DNA of 12,605 nt from an uncultured Negativicutes bacterium (GCA_937926555.1 CALAZX010000130.1:1-12605), one strand, 5' to 3'. Positions 1 to 6,328 are shown, numbered from the stretch's first letter. Numbers and translations are program-made. The notes: a model not told the origin generated them from the letters alone.

Positions 1-299
1 CACTATGGATTTTTGTTTTTTGATTAACTGTTCAAATTCATTTTACAACTAACCACATATTTACATTATAAAAATAGACATGGACATACGTATGTCCATG
101 TCTATAATATTTTGTCATTATTTTCGATTTTTTATAAATTTTCTATATATTTTCTCTATTTATGGCATGTCCCGCTATTATCTACCCTGTCCCGCTTCCG
201 GAAAGGGGTGGATTGATACTGAAAATCCTTATTCCCTGGTATCCCGGGGAATGTTTCTTGCGGAAAACGCAAATTTATAAATAGCGGTCAAGTTTTCTC
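1..299. other. AT-rich intergenic region downstream of ppaC
   Basis: This stretch is clearly more AT-rich than the genes to its right and holds no convincing gene. Its main structure is the perfect palindrome at 74-105. A short hairpin (TTGCG/CGCAA around 259-272) lies close to the pyrophosphatase stop but lacks a usable T run. The only open frame of note (80-280, plus) begins inside the palindrome, has no ribosome binding site and has a biased Phe/Ile/Tyr composition typical of AT-rich noncoding DNA. Confidence 0.6.
69..105 (-). terminator. Perfect 32-bp palindrome, probable terminator of the minus-strand unit
   Basis: Positions 74-105 form an uninterrupted inverted repeat centred on TACGTA (between 89 and 90). 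Read on the minus strand, the hairpin is followed directly by a T-rich run (TTTTTATAAT), so it could end transcription coming from the pyrophosphatase gene about 195 nt upstream. The stem is only moderately GC-rich and has essentially no unpaired loop, which is unusual for an intrinsic terminator. Alternatives are an operator or a cruciform. On the plus strand TGGACA (81-86), a 16-nt spacer and TATAAT (103-108) also resemble a promoter lying across the palindrome. Confidence 0.45.
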
Positions 300-1937
300 T
301 CAGATCCGTCTGAACGCCTCGGAAAGAGGAGGGATCACCTGTTTCTTCCGGCTCAGGACACCGGGCAGCAGGTAATACCGCTCCGTCTCCCTGGCGCCGA
401 AAGCCGCGTCCAGCACCGCCGTCCGCTTGCCGGAGAACAGCAGCACCGTGGTCTCCCCCAGGATATCCGTCACCATCAGAAGGGACAGGTCGTAGCCTTC
501 GCTCCGGCGGAACTCGTCCAGGGCTTTCTGCAGCGCCTCCAGATGCTCCTCCGCCTGCTTCCGGTCCATGATGTTGATCTGGCTGACGGTGATCTTCTCC
601 TTGCCGAAATCGAACTCCTTGAAGTCGTTGCGGATGATGTCCTCCGCCGACATGGTGTTCAGCACGCTGCCGGCCCGGAGAATCTCCATGGCCAGCCCCT
701 CCGGATCCTCGATGCCCGCCTGGACAGCCAGCCGCTCCGCCGTCACCTTGTCAGTGGCCGTGGCGGTGGGAGAGCGGAAATAGAGGGTGTCGGAGACGAT
801 GGCGGAGAACAGCAGTCCCGCGATACGGGGCGGCATGGAGACATTGGCATTCCAGGTCATGTTGGCCACGATGGTGGCGGTGGAACCCACCGGCTCCTGC
901 CGGATATAGATGGGGGCGCCTGTGGTGAGGCCGCCCAGCCGGTGATGGTCGATAATCTCCAGGATCCGGGTCTCCTCGATGCCCTCAGCGGCCTGGCTGT
1001 GCTCGTTATGGTCCACCAGCACCACCTGCTGCCGCTCCGGCTCCAGCATCATGCCCCGGTCCACGATGCCCGCGTACTTCCCGTTCCTGAGGACGGGGTA
1101 GCTGACATACTTGGCCGTCAGTATCCTGTTCTTCACGTCGCTGAGCAGGTCGCTGCTGTTGAACGAGACAACGTTCCGTGTCATGAGCAGCCGCACGGGG
1201 ATGCTCTGGTTGATCATCCGGGCCGTGGTGTAGCTGTCCATGGGTGTGCGGATGATGATGCCGTCATGGGCCTCCGCCACCTTCCTCACCTCGTCAGACA
1301 CCGGCGTGTTGCGGGTGAGAATCAGTCCCACGCCGCCCAGCTCCAGGAGCTCCTTCTGCACGTCCTCCCGGTCGCCCATGATCACCAGGTCACCGGAGGA
1401 GGTGGTCTCCTTCAGGGTCTCCGTCCGGGAGGCGCCGATCTTGATCTTGCCCTTGAAGAGCCGGTCGATGTCGCCGCAGACCAGGGTGCCCTCCAGGGTG
1501 TCGATGATGCTGCGGAAACTGGTCTCCCCGTTCTCCAGGTCCATGATGGAGTCCTCCTGGTAGTACCGTTTGGCCAGGTCGCCCACCGTGATGATGCCGG
1601 CGATGCCGTCCTCCCCGTCCAGGACAGGGACGGACTTCAGCCGGGGATTGTCCACGAACAGCCGGCCCACATCCCGGAGGGAGGCGTCCTCCCGCACCGT
1701 GGGGGCCTCAAACAGCCGGATATCCTCCAGCACCGGATAGAAATAGTTGATGAGCCGGGGCACCGGCACATCGAAATGGTCCAGGACGAAAGCCGTCTCC
1801 GGGTTGAGTTTCCCCGCCCGGGCGGGCTCCGCGTCCATCCCCATCTGCCGTTTCAGATAGGCGTAGGCGATGGCCGAGCATACCGAATCCGTGTCGGGAT
1901 GCCGGTGGCCGATCACCAGTACAGGTTTTTTCCGCAT
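300..1937 (-). CDS. ppaC: Manganese-dependent (family II) inorganic pyrophosphatase with CBS-DRTGG-CBS insert
   Basis: This cytoplasmic enzyme hydrolyses pyrophosphate to phosphate and so pulls biosynthetic reactions forward. The 545-residue product begins with the DHH-phosphoesterase motif GHRHPDTDS (10-18; metal ligands His11, Asp15, Asp17). Two CBS domains (about 70-125 and 245-305) flank a DRTGG domain (about 130-240). The DHH domain then resumes with VDHNE (308-312), IIDHH (328-332) and VSDT (381-384). A DHHA2 domain ends in SRKKQ (529-533), the substrate-binding signature. The length matches the regulated CBS-PPase class, in which adenine nucleotides bound by the CBS domains control activity. 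The start at 1937 is preferred over an ATG six codons upstream because AAAGGTG sits at the right distance only from the inner one. It lies 64 nt after hisIE on the same strand and may be cotranscribed; HisE- and HisG-type reactions release pyrophosphate. Confidence 0.95.
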   Translation of the reverse strand: MRKKPVLVIGHRHPDTDSVCSAIAYAYLKRQMGMDAEPARAGKLNPETAFVLDHFDVPVPRLINYFYPVLEDIRLFEAPTVREDASLRDVGRLFVDNPRLKSVPVLDGEDGIAGIITVGDLAKRYYQEDSIMDLENGETSFRSIIDTLEGTLVCGDIDRLFKGKIKIGASRTETLKETTSSGDLVIMGDREDVQKELLELGGVGLILTRNTPVSDEVRKVAEAHDGIIIRTPMDSYTTARMINQSIPVRLLMTRNVVSFNSSDLLSDVKNRILTAKYVSYPVLRNGKYAGIVDRGMMLEPERQQVVLVDHNEHSQAAEGIEETRILEIIDHHRLGGLTTGAPIYIRQEPVGSTATIVANMTWNANVSMPPRIAGLLFSAIVSDTLYFRSPTATATDKVTAERLAVQAGIEDPEGLAMEILRAGSVLNTMSAEDIIRNDFKEFDFGKEKITVSQINIMDRKQAEEHLEALQKALDEFRRSEGYDLSLLMVTDILGETTVLLFSGKRTAVLDAAFGARETERYYLLPGVLSRKKQVIPPLSEAFRRI

Positions 1938-2001
1938 AATATCACCTTTCCCCATTGAACATTCTCAAAGGTGTCTCTTCTCTCATAAATATGACACAAC
2001 G

Positions 2002-2652
2002 TTATTCCGGGTTGGTCTCCGTCTCCCGGATGGTCAGCTCCCGGAGCAGCTCCGTCGGCGTGATGTTGTGGTAGGCCAGCAGCATCATGCAGTGGTACCA
2101 CAGGTCGCTCATGCTCTCGGTGACGGCGTCCTTGTCCCCGTTCTTCGAGGCGATCACCGTGTCCACGGTCATGGCGCCGATCTTCTCCAGCAGCTCGTCG
2201 GGATCACCCTGGAGCAGGTTGTGCACATAGGAGGTCCGGCCTCCGTGGCTCCGTTTGTAGAGGATCAGCCGGTACAGCTCCGCCAGGATGCCGTACATCC
2301 CCGGATCCCGGGTCACCGGCAGATTCCGGTTGCCGCCGGCCAGCCACAGGGTGTCGGAGAAACCGCCACCGCCGCCTTTCTGCTGGAAATCCTCCGGCAC
2401 AGCCAGTTTCACCAGCAGGGCTGTGCCTTCCGGATTGCGGAGGATGGAGAGCACCGGGATGCGGCGCTCCTCCGTTTTCCCGTCAGATCCCGTGGCGGAG
2501 AAGATCCACACCTCGTCCGCCGCGATTTTCTCCAGGGTCTCCCGGTCCAGATGGACCAGGTCCAGCACCTTGCCGCCGAAACCGTCCAGCAGCACCGCCG
2601 GGATCAGTCCCTCTTTATTATAGGAAAGTGTACTCCAGTCAGTCTTTGTCAT
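2002..2652 (-). CDS. hisIE: Divergent HisI-HisE fusion lacking key catalytic residues
   Basis: The normal bifunctional enzyme converts phosphoribosyl-ATP to phosphoribosyl-AMP plus pyrophosphate (HisE) and opens the adenine ring (HisI), the second and third steps of histidine synthesis. The 216-residue product has the family's length and order. An N-terminal HisI-like part starts TDWSTLSYNKEGLIPAV (4-20), and a C-terminal HisE-like part spans about 119-209, with ASKNGD (168-173) and SDLWYHCMMLLA (182-193). The HisI part has no cysteine (the only Cys in the protein is 188), whereas PR-AMP cyclohydrolases bind zinc through three. The Asp-rich DCDxD metal motif is replaced by RNPEGTA (72-78), and a glycine run (93-97) fills the loop where Cys should be. 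In the HisE part the GEEATE-type motif reads GAMTVD (159-164), although Glu179 and Asp183 remain. The start at 2652 overlaps the hisF-like stop as ATGA and has GGAGGTG upstream. Homology is clear; normal activity is doubtful. Confidence 0.8.
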   Translation of the reverse strand: MTKTDWSTLSYNKEGLIPAVLLDGFGGKVLDLVHLDRETLEKIAADEVWIFSATGSDGKTEERRIPVLSILRNPEGTALLVKLAVPEDFQQKGGGGGFSDTLWLAGGNRNLPVTRDPGMYGILAELYRLILYKRSHGGRTSYVHNLLQGDPDELLEKIGAMTVDTVIASKNGDKDAVTESMSDLWYHCMMLLAYHNITPTELLRELTIRETETNPE

Positions 2653-3320
2653 GGCAAACGCACCTCCATCCCGTAACTTGCCATCTCCTCTTTCAGCCGG
2701 AAGAACCGCCCGTTGTCCGGGCCGTTCCCCCGCACGACGCCGTCCACGCCGCATCCTTCCAGGATCCGGCGGACCGCGCCGCTGTCCGTATCGTCAAGGA
2801 ACACCGCCAGGGGCACCGGCACCAGCCGGACCGCCCGCCGCAGGAAATCATCGGAGAAGGGCTTCCCTTCCCGCTGCCGGAGGAGAAACTCCCCCGCTCC
2901 CGCACCGGCGGCTTCCTTCATATAATCAAGCGCGTCCTCCGCCAGGACTTTCCGGCCGTCGGGATCCGTGATCCGATATGCCCCGCCGCCCTTCTCCTCC
3001 AGGCAGAGGTACATGGTCATGCAGCAGCTGCCGAACATGCCGGAGCCCTCTTCCAGCAGCTTCCGGGAGGGCAGCCTGCCGCCGCCAAGGACAACCTTGT
3101 CCGCGCCGGCGTTGAGCCGCTGCCGCACGGCAGCCAGCCCCTCCACACGGCCTCCCACCCCCAGGGGCAGGAAGATGCTGCCGGTGACACGGCGCACGCT
3201 ATCCATGTCCACCTCACCGGACCCGTCCGGCAGGAGGAGCAGCTCGTCCGCGCCTTCCAGCCCTTCCGGGGTCCGGGTCTCCCCTTCCGTCAGGGCGAGT
3301 ATCCACCGTTTCGTCAGCAT
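2649..3320 (-). CDS. hisF: Divergent HisF-family TIM-barrel protein without the canonical active site
   Basis: HisF is the cyclase subunit of imidazole glycerol phosphate synthase; it uses ammonia from HisH to make imidazole glycerol phosphate and AICAR. This 223-residue protein (the family is usually about 250) is recognisable from MLTKR at the start, GADEL (23-27), FLPLGVGG (50-57), AGADKVVL (71-78), MFGS (95-98), GAGEFLL (141-147) and a GMEVRLP end. The catalytic Asp11 is Thr11. About 20 residues of the first loop and helix are missing, including the KDGRVVKG segment. The region of the second catalytic Asp (SxDRDGT) reads RQREGKP (148-154). The phosphate-binding motifs ASGGAG and ALAASIFH have become VFLDDTD and VVRGNGPD. 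It overlaps hisH by 7 nt and hisIE by 4 nt, as in an intact his operon. The frame is open throughout, so it is not an obvious pseudogene. Function unknown: decay or a new role. Confidence 0.75.
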   Translation of the reverse strand: MLTKRWILALTEGETRTPEGLEGADELLLLPDGSGEVDMDSVRRVTGSIFLPLGVGGRVEGLAAVRQRLNAGADKVVLGGGRLPSRKLLEEGSGMFGSCCMTMYLCLEEKGGGAYRITDPDGRKVLAEDALDYMKEAAGAGAGEFLLRQREGKPFSDDFLRRAVRLVPVPLAVFLDDTDSGAVRRILEGCGVDGVVRGNGPDNGRFFRLKEEMASYGMEVRLP

Positions 3321-4057
3321 GGGTCACCCGCTCCTTTCTTTCGTCCGGGGTCCGCGGCGGATGCTTCCGCTGCCGCAGTCCTCATTTTCTCCGTTCCGTA
3401 GGTCTCCGCAGAGCTTTCCCCGGAGGCGGATGCCGCTTTTCCCGTCCCGTAGGCTCCGTCGATGAACTTTCTCAGCAGGAGGATACCCTGCCGGTCGGAT
3501 TTCTCCGGATGGAACTGGAGTCCCAGCACCCGGCCCTTCTCCACGGCGGCCACCATCTCCATACCGTAATCCGTGGTGGCGGTGACGATGTCCCCGTCCT
3601 CCGGCTCACAGCAGTAGCTGTGGATATAGTAATGGTGCCCGCCGTCCTGTCCGCTGACGAAAGCGTCCTTCCGCAGGCAGCAGAGACGGTTCCAGCCCAC
3701 ATGGGGTAGTTTCTCACCGGTAGGAATCCGCACCGCCTTGCCCTTGAAGAAGCCGATGCCCTCCACGCCGGGAGTCTCCTCCCCGGCCTCAAACAGCACC
3801 TGCATCCCCAGGCAGATGCCCAGGTAGGGCCTGTCCGACTCCAGGTACCGCCGGAGGGCGGGAAGCAGCCCCGTCTTCCGGAGATTGGCCATGCAGTCGC
3901 CGAACGTGCCCACCCCGGGCATGATCAGCGCCGAGGCGCGGTCCACCGTGCCGGGGTCCGAGGTGATGAGGGGCACGCCCCCCGCCGCCTCCACGGCCCG
4001 GGCCACGCTGTAGAGGTTGCCCATGCCGTAATCCACGATCACAACCTGTCTGTCCAT
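3314..4057 (-). CDS. hisH: Imidazole glycerol phosphate synthase glutaminase subunit HisH, with extra C-terminal tail
   Basis: HisH is a class I glutamine amidotransferase that hydrolyses glutamine and passes ammonia to HisF. The 247-residue product has the complete family core: VDYGMGNL (8-15), MPGVGTFGDCMANLR (46-60), the nucleophile loop GICLGMQ with Cys82, PHVGWNRL (118-125), HYYIHSYC (142-149) and QFHPEKS with His183 and Glu185 of the catalytic triad. The core ends near residue 200, the usual family length. Another 47 residues follow, rich in Ala, Gly and Ser, with YGTGK (203-207) and a similar YGTEK further on. This tail has no counterpart in typical HisH and runs up to the overlap with the hisF-like start; it may reflect a lost stop codon. 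The gene starts 15 nt after hisD. Of the four his-type proteins here it is the only one with every known catalytic residue. Confidence 0.92.
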   Translation of the reverse strand: MDRQVVIVDYGMGNLYSVARAVEAAGGVPLITSDPGTVDRASALIMPGVGTFGDCMANLRKTGLLPALRRYLESDRPYLGICLGMQVLFEAGEETPGVEGIGFFKGKAVRIPTGEKLPHVGWNRLCCLRKDAFVSGQDGGHHYYIHSYCCEPEDGDIVTATTDYGMEMVAAVEKGRVLGLQFHPEKSDRQGILLLRKFIDGAYGTGKAASASGESSAETYGTEKMRTAAAEASAADPGRKKGAGDPC

Positions 4058-4072
4058 ACGCTCCCTCTCCTG

Positions 4073-5422
4073 TCAGTCCCGCCGCTCCAGCCGTTTCCGG
4101 ATGGCGTTGGCGTGGGCGTCCAGCCGCTCCGCCTCCGCCATGTTGATGATGTCCGGCGCCGCCTCCAGCAGTGACTGCCGACTGTAGGCGATGATGCTGG
4201 ACTTCTTCATGAAACTCTCCACGTTCAGCACGCTGTAGAACTTGGCGGTGCCGCCGGTGGGCAGGATGTGGTTGGGTCCCGCGAAATAGTCCCCCACCGG
4301 TTCCGGAGAATCCTCTCCCAGGAAGATGGCGCCGCAGTTGTGGAGCCGGGGCATCAGCTGGAACGGATTCTCCGTCATCACGGCCAGATGGCCCGGGGCG
4401 CTGAGGTTGGCCATGTCGATGGCCGTATCCATGTCCGGGGCGATGATGATCTTGCCGAAGGCGTCCAGGGAGTCCGCCGCGATCTCCTCACGGGGCAGTT
4501 CCCGGATCTGCCTCTCCAGCTCGTCCACCACCTTCCGGGCGATCTTCTCGCTGTCCGTCAGCAGGATGGCGCTGGCCAGGGGGTCGTGCTCAGCCTGGCT
4601 GAGCATGTCCGCCGCCAGGTACACCGGGTTGGCCTTCCTGTCCGCCAGGATGAGGATCTCGCTGGGGCCTGCCAGCATGTCGATATCCACATGGCCGAAG
4701 ACCTCTTTCTTGGCCAGGGTCACGAAGATGTTCCCCGCGCCGGTGATCTTGTTCACCCGGCGGATGGTCTCCGTGCCGAAAGCCAGGGCCGCGATGGCCT
4801 GGGCGCCGCCCATCTTGTAGATTTCGTCCACGCCGGCCTGCTCCGCCGCCACCAGCACGTAGGGATTCATCTTCCCGTTAGGTCCCGGAGGCACCGCCAT
4901 GACGATCCGCCGCACGCCGGCCACTTTCGCCGGGACGGCATTCATGATTACGGAGGAGGGGTAGGAGGCCGTTCCTCCCGGCACATAGATGCCCACACTG
5001 TCGATAGGGGTGATCTTCTGTCCCAGAAGGCTGCCGTGGGGCCGCTCGGAGAACCAGGACCGGGGAAGCTGCTCCTCGTGGAACCGCCGGATGTTCCGGA
5101 TGGCCCGCTTGATGGAGTCCACGATGGCCGGGTCCACCAGGGTCCGTGCCTCGTTGAACTCCGCCGCGGAAACCTTCATGGTCTCCGGCGTCAGCTCCAC
5201 CTGGTCGATCATCTTGGTGAAATACAGCAGTTTCTCATTGCCGCCATGGCGCACGCTGCGGACAATGCGGTCCACCACCTGGGCGGCGGTGAGATGCTCG
5301 CCCCACATGGCGTCCACCCCGTCCTGCACCCGGGGGCTCAGCGCGATCTCGTCAAACGCGTCTTTCTTCAGCAGCGCCGCCATTTCCGGCACTGTCATTC
5401 CTCTGGCATCAACAATCTGCAT
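4073..5422 (-). CDS. hisD: Histidinol dehydrogenase family protein with Gly at the catalytic Glu position
   Basis: HisD oxidises histidinol to histidine in two NAD-dependent steps. The 449-residue product is near the usual length (about 430-440) and colinear with the family: GIYVPGGTASYPSSVIMN (144-161), VPPGPNGKMNP (177-187), DEIYKMGGAQAIAALAFGTETI (199-220), DIDMLAGPSEILI (247-259), SQAEHDP (275-281), GDYFAGPNHILPTGG (377-391) and LDAHA (434-438). The zinc ligands are present (Gln276, His279, Asp378, His437). However, the usually invariant APEHLE motif reads APGHLA (342-347): the His is kept (345), but the water-activating Glu, E. coli Glu326, is Gly344, encoded by an unambiguous GGC. KIVGPGN is also changed to KITGAGN (225-231). 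AAGGAG lies 8 nt before the ATG. It is the first his-type gene after a 401-nt leader. A HisD relative with another alcohol substrate is possible. Confidence 0.88.
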   Translation of the reverse strand: MQIVDARGMTVPEMAALLKKDAFDEIALSPRVQDGVDAMWGEHLTAAQVVDRIVRSVRHGGNEKLLYFTKMIDQVELTPETMKVSAAEFNEARTLVDPAIVDSIKRAIRNIRRFHEEQLPRSWFSERPHGSLLGQKITPIDSVGIYVPGGTASYPSSVIMNAVPAKVAGVRRIVMAVPPGPNGKMNPYVLVAAEQAGVDEIYKMGGAQAIAALAFGTETIRRVNKITGAGNIFVTLAKKEVFGHVDIDMLAGPSEILILADRKANPVYLAADMLSQAEHDPLASAILLTDSEKIARKVVDELERQIRELPREEIAADSLDAFGKIIIAPDMDTAIDMANLSAPGHLAVMTENPFQLMPRLHNCGAIFLGEDSPEPVGDYFAGPNHILPTGGTAKFYSVLNVESFMKKSSIIAYSRQSLLEAAPDIINMAEAERLDAHANAIRKRLERRD

Positions 5423-5480
5423 AGAATACGCTCCTTGTTCCCGGTTCTTCGCCGGGCTGTTCTCATTCTCTCCAGTTCAT

Positions 5481-5578
5481 TCCTGCCGGCCTCTTGCTCC
5501 GGGCTCGCGCTTCCGCATCTCCCCCGTCTCTTTTCCGGCTTCTTTTTTTCCTCTTCTCCTGCCGGCCTCTTGCTCCGG
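5481..5578. repeat. 22-bp direct repeat in the hisD leader
   Basis: An exact 22-nt sequence occurs at 5481-5502 and again at 5557-5578, 76 nt apart. Each copy contains GCCGGCCTCTTGCTCCGG, which can fold as a small hairpin (GCCGG/CCGGC in the second copy). The surrounding DNA is strongly pyrimidine-rich on the plus strand, so the mRNA leader is purine-rich. The repeat could be a slippage or duplication product in unconstrained DNA, or a duplicated leader element. Confidence 0.7.
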
Positions 5579-5607
5579 CATCTTTTTTCCCGAGTATCTT
5601 TTCTTCT

Positions 5608-5626
5608 ATTATACTCTTTTATTATA
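5608..5626 (-). promoter_or_regulatory. Tandem TATAAT boxes, possible promoter of the hisD unit
   Basis: Two exact minus-strand TATAAT hexamers (complements of 5608-5613 and 5621-5626) sit in a tandem 13-nt repeat about 185-200 nt upstream of the hisD start. No good -35 hexamer lies 16-18 nt upstream of either, so a regulated or activator-dependent promoter, or a chance duplication, remains possible. Confidence 0.35.
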
Positions 5627-5674
5627 CTCTTTCTCTCTTCTTTCTTCCCGGGGCGCCCCAAGTCCTTCTTTTGG

Positions 5675-5747
5675 ACAAAAAACTGCGCCCGTCCTGATAC
5701 GGTCCCGGGCTCTCGGCCCGCAAACCCGCCTCATCGCGATGCGCAGT
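5675..5747 (-). terminator. Branched terminator-like structure after the hisR-like gene
   Basis: On the minus strand ACTGCGC (complement of 5741-5747) can pair with GCGCAGT (complement of 5682-5688), and the second arm runs directly into TTTTTTG. The 52-nt loop contains a nested hairpin, CGGGC/GCCCG (5706-5720), and the palindrome CATCGCGATG overlaps its far end. This could end the regulator transcript or act as an attenuator in front of hisD. The long loop makes it weaker than a simple terminator. Confidence 0.4.
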
Positions 5748-5823
5748 ATGTGTTCTCTCTTTTTCGCCCTGCCGTGCCATCGCTGTCAGAGACAGAGATA
5801 TTCCGGATCAGCCGGGACTCCGC

Positions 5824-6204
5824 TTATCTTCCTTCGCGGACAGCCCGTTTTCTCTCAGCCCGCTCTTTCTCGAACTGTGCTTTCAGCAGCACTTTCGGAG
5901 ACCGGGTCTCGTGATGTTTCTCCTTCAGGTTGGCCAGCGCTTTGGAATAGCCGTCCTTGCCGTACACGAGACAGCGTTTCACTCTGGAGATGGTGGCGGT
6001 GCTGGCACCGGTCCGTTCCACAATCTCCTCGTATTTGATGCCCTCGTCCAGCAGACGGGCCACCTCAAACCGCTGGGACAGCGCCTTGAACTCGCTGATG
6101 GTGCAGACATCCTCCAGGAAATTGGCGATTTCCTGTTCCGTCTCCAGTGATTTCAGCGCCTCGCAAAGCTGCCGGGTCAGACTGTTCTCGATTTTTTCTG
6201 CCAT
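5824..6204 (-). CDS. YerC/YecD family TrpR-related repressor, candidate histidine regulator
   Basis: This 126-residue protein matches the YerC branch of the TrpR superfamily: FLEDVCTISEFKALSQRFEVARLL (29-52) followed by the recognition helix-turn-helix EEIVERTGASTATISRVKRCL (59-79) and YGKDGYSKAL (81-90). YerC proteins are usually about 100 residues and have been proposed from comparative genomics to control histidine genes (called HisR); that role is prior knowledge and not shown by this sequence. Its position directly upstream of the his-type cluster, on the same strand, supports it. The last 30 or so residues form a basic, charged tail (HHETRSPKVLLKAQFEKERA onwards) that looks like an addition. 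AGGGGG lies 7 nt before the ATG. It binds DNA in the cytoplasm; the likely sites are its own promoter and the hisD leader. Confidence 0.85.
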   Translation of the reverse strand: MAEKIENSLTRQLCEALKSLETEQEIANFLEDVCTISEFKALSQRFEVARLLDEGIKYEEIVERTGASTATISRVKRCLVYGKDGYSKALANLKEKHHETRSPKVLLKAQFEKERAERKRAVREGR

Positions 6205-6279
6205 GATGTTTCCCCCTATCGGCCGACCGCACCTGCCCGGTGCCCGCGGCGTTTTTTCACTATCGTACTTAATGAAAGG

Positions 6280-6328
6280 ATATTATCCCCTTTTGTAACA
6301 ATTTATCAATTTATTGTATGAAAGTCAA
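6280..6328 (-). promoter_or_regulatory. Overlapping promoters of the hisR-like gene
   Basis: Two minus-strand promoter candidates overlap. The first is TTGACT (complement of 6323-6328), a 17-nt spacer and TAAATT (6300-6305). The second is TTGATA (6304-6309), an 18-nt spacer and TAATAT (6280-6285). Both point at the regulator start at 6204 with a leader of about 70-90 nt. The sequence TTTGTAAC (6292-6299) lies inside the second spacer and could be an operator half-site. Confidence 0.6.

Noticed and set aside
80..280. 66-codon open frame in the AT-rich left gap
   Set aside because: It starts inside the palindrome, has no ribosome binding site and no recognisable feature beyond AT-driven Phe/Ile/Tyr content.
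543..1958. Long plus-strand open frame opposite the pyrophosphatase
   Set aside because: It is fully antisense to a gene with complete family motifs and has a His/Asp/Gly-rich composition typical of the reverse strand of GC-rich coding DNA.
2653..2754. Longer HisIE start with 34 extra residues
   Set aside because: The extension lies wholly within the hisF-like gene and is Arg/Gly-rich; ATGA coupling and GGAGGTG support the start at 2652.
2002..3320. Annotating hisF-like and hisIE-like genes as pseudogenes
   Set aside because: There is no internal stop or frameshift, length and junctions are near normal, and conserved non-catalytic motifs remain, so they are kept as divergent coding genes with the doubt stated.
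5395..5661. 88-codon minus-strand frame in the hisD leader as a leader peptide or small gene
   Set aside because: It is a Lys/Arg/Glu-rich low-complexity product of a purine-rich strand, overlaps the hisD start and contains no run of His codons as expected for a his leader peptide.
5423..5823. T-box riboswitch upstream of hisD
   Set aside because: The conserved T-box AGGGTGGNACCGCG sequence is not found on the minus strand in this region.
4268..5914. 548-codon plus-strand open frame across hisD and its leader
   Set aside because: Antisense to hisD, which has unmistakable motifs; no domain is recognisable, and the composition is that of a GC-rich shadow frame.
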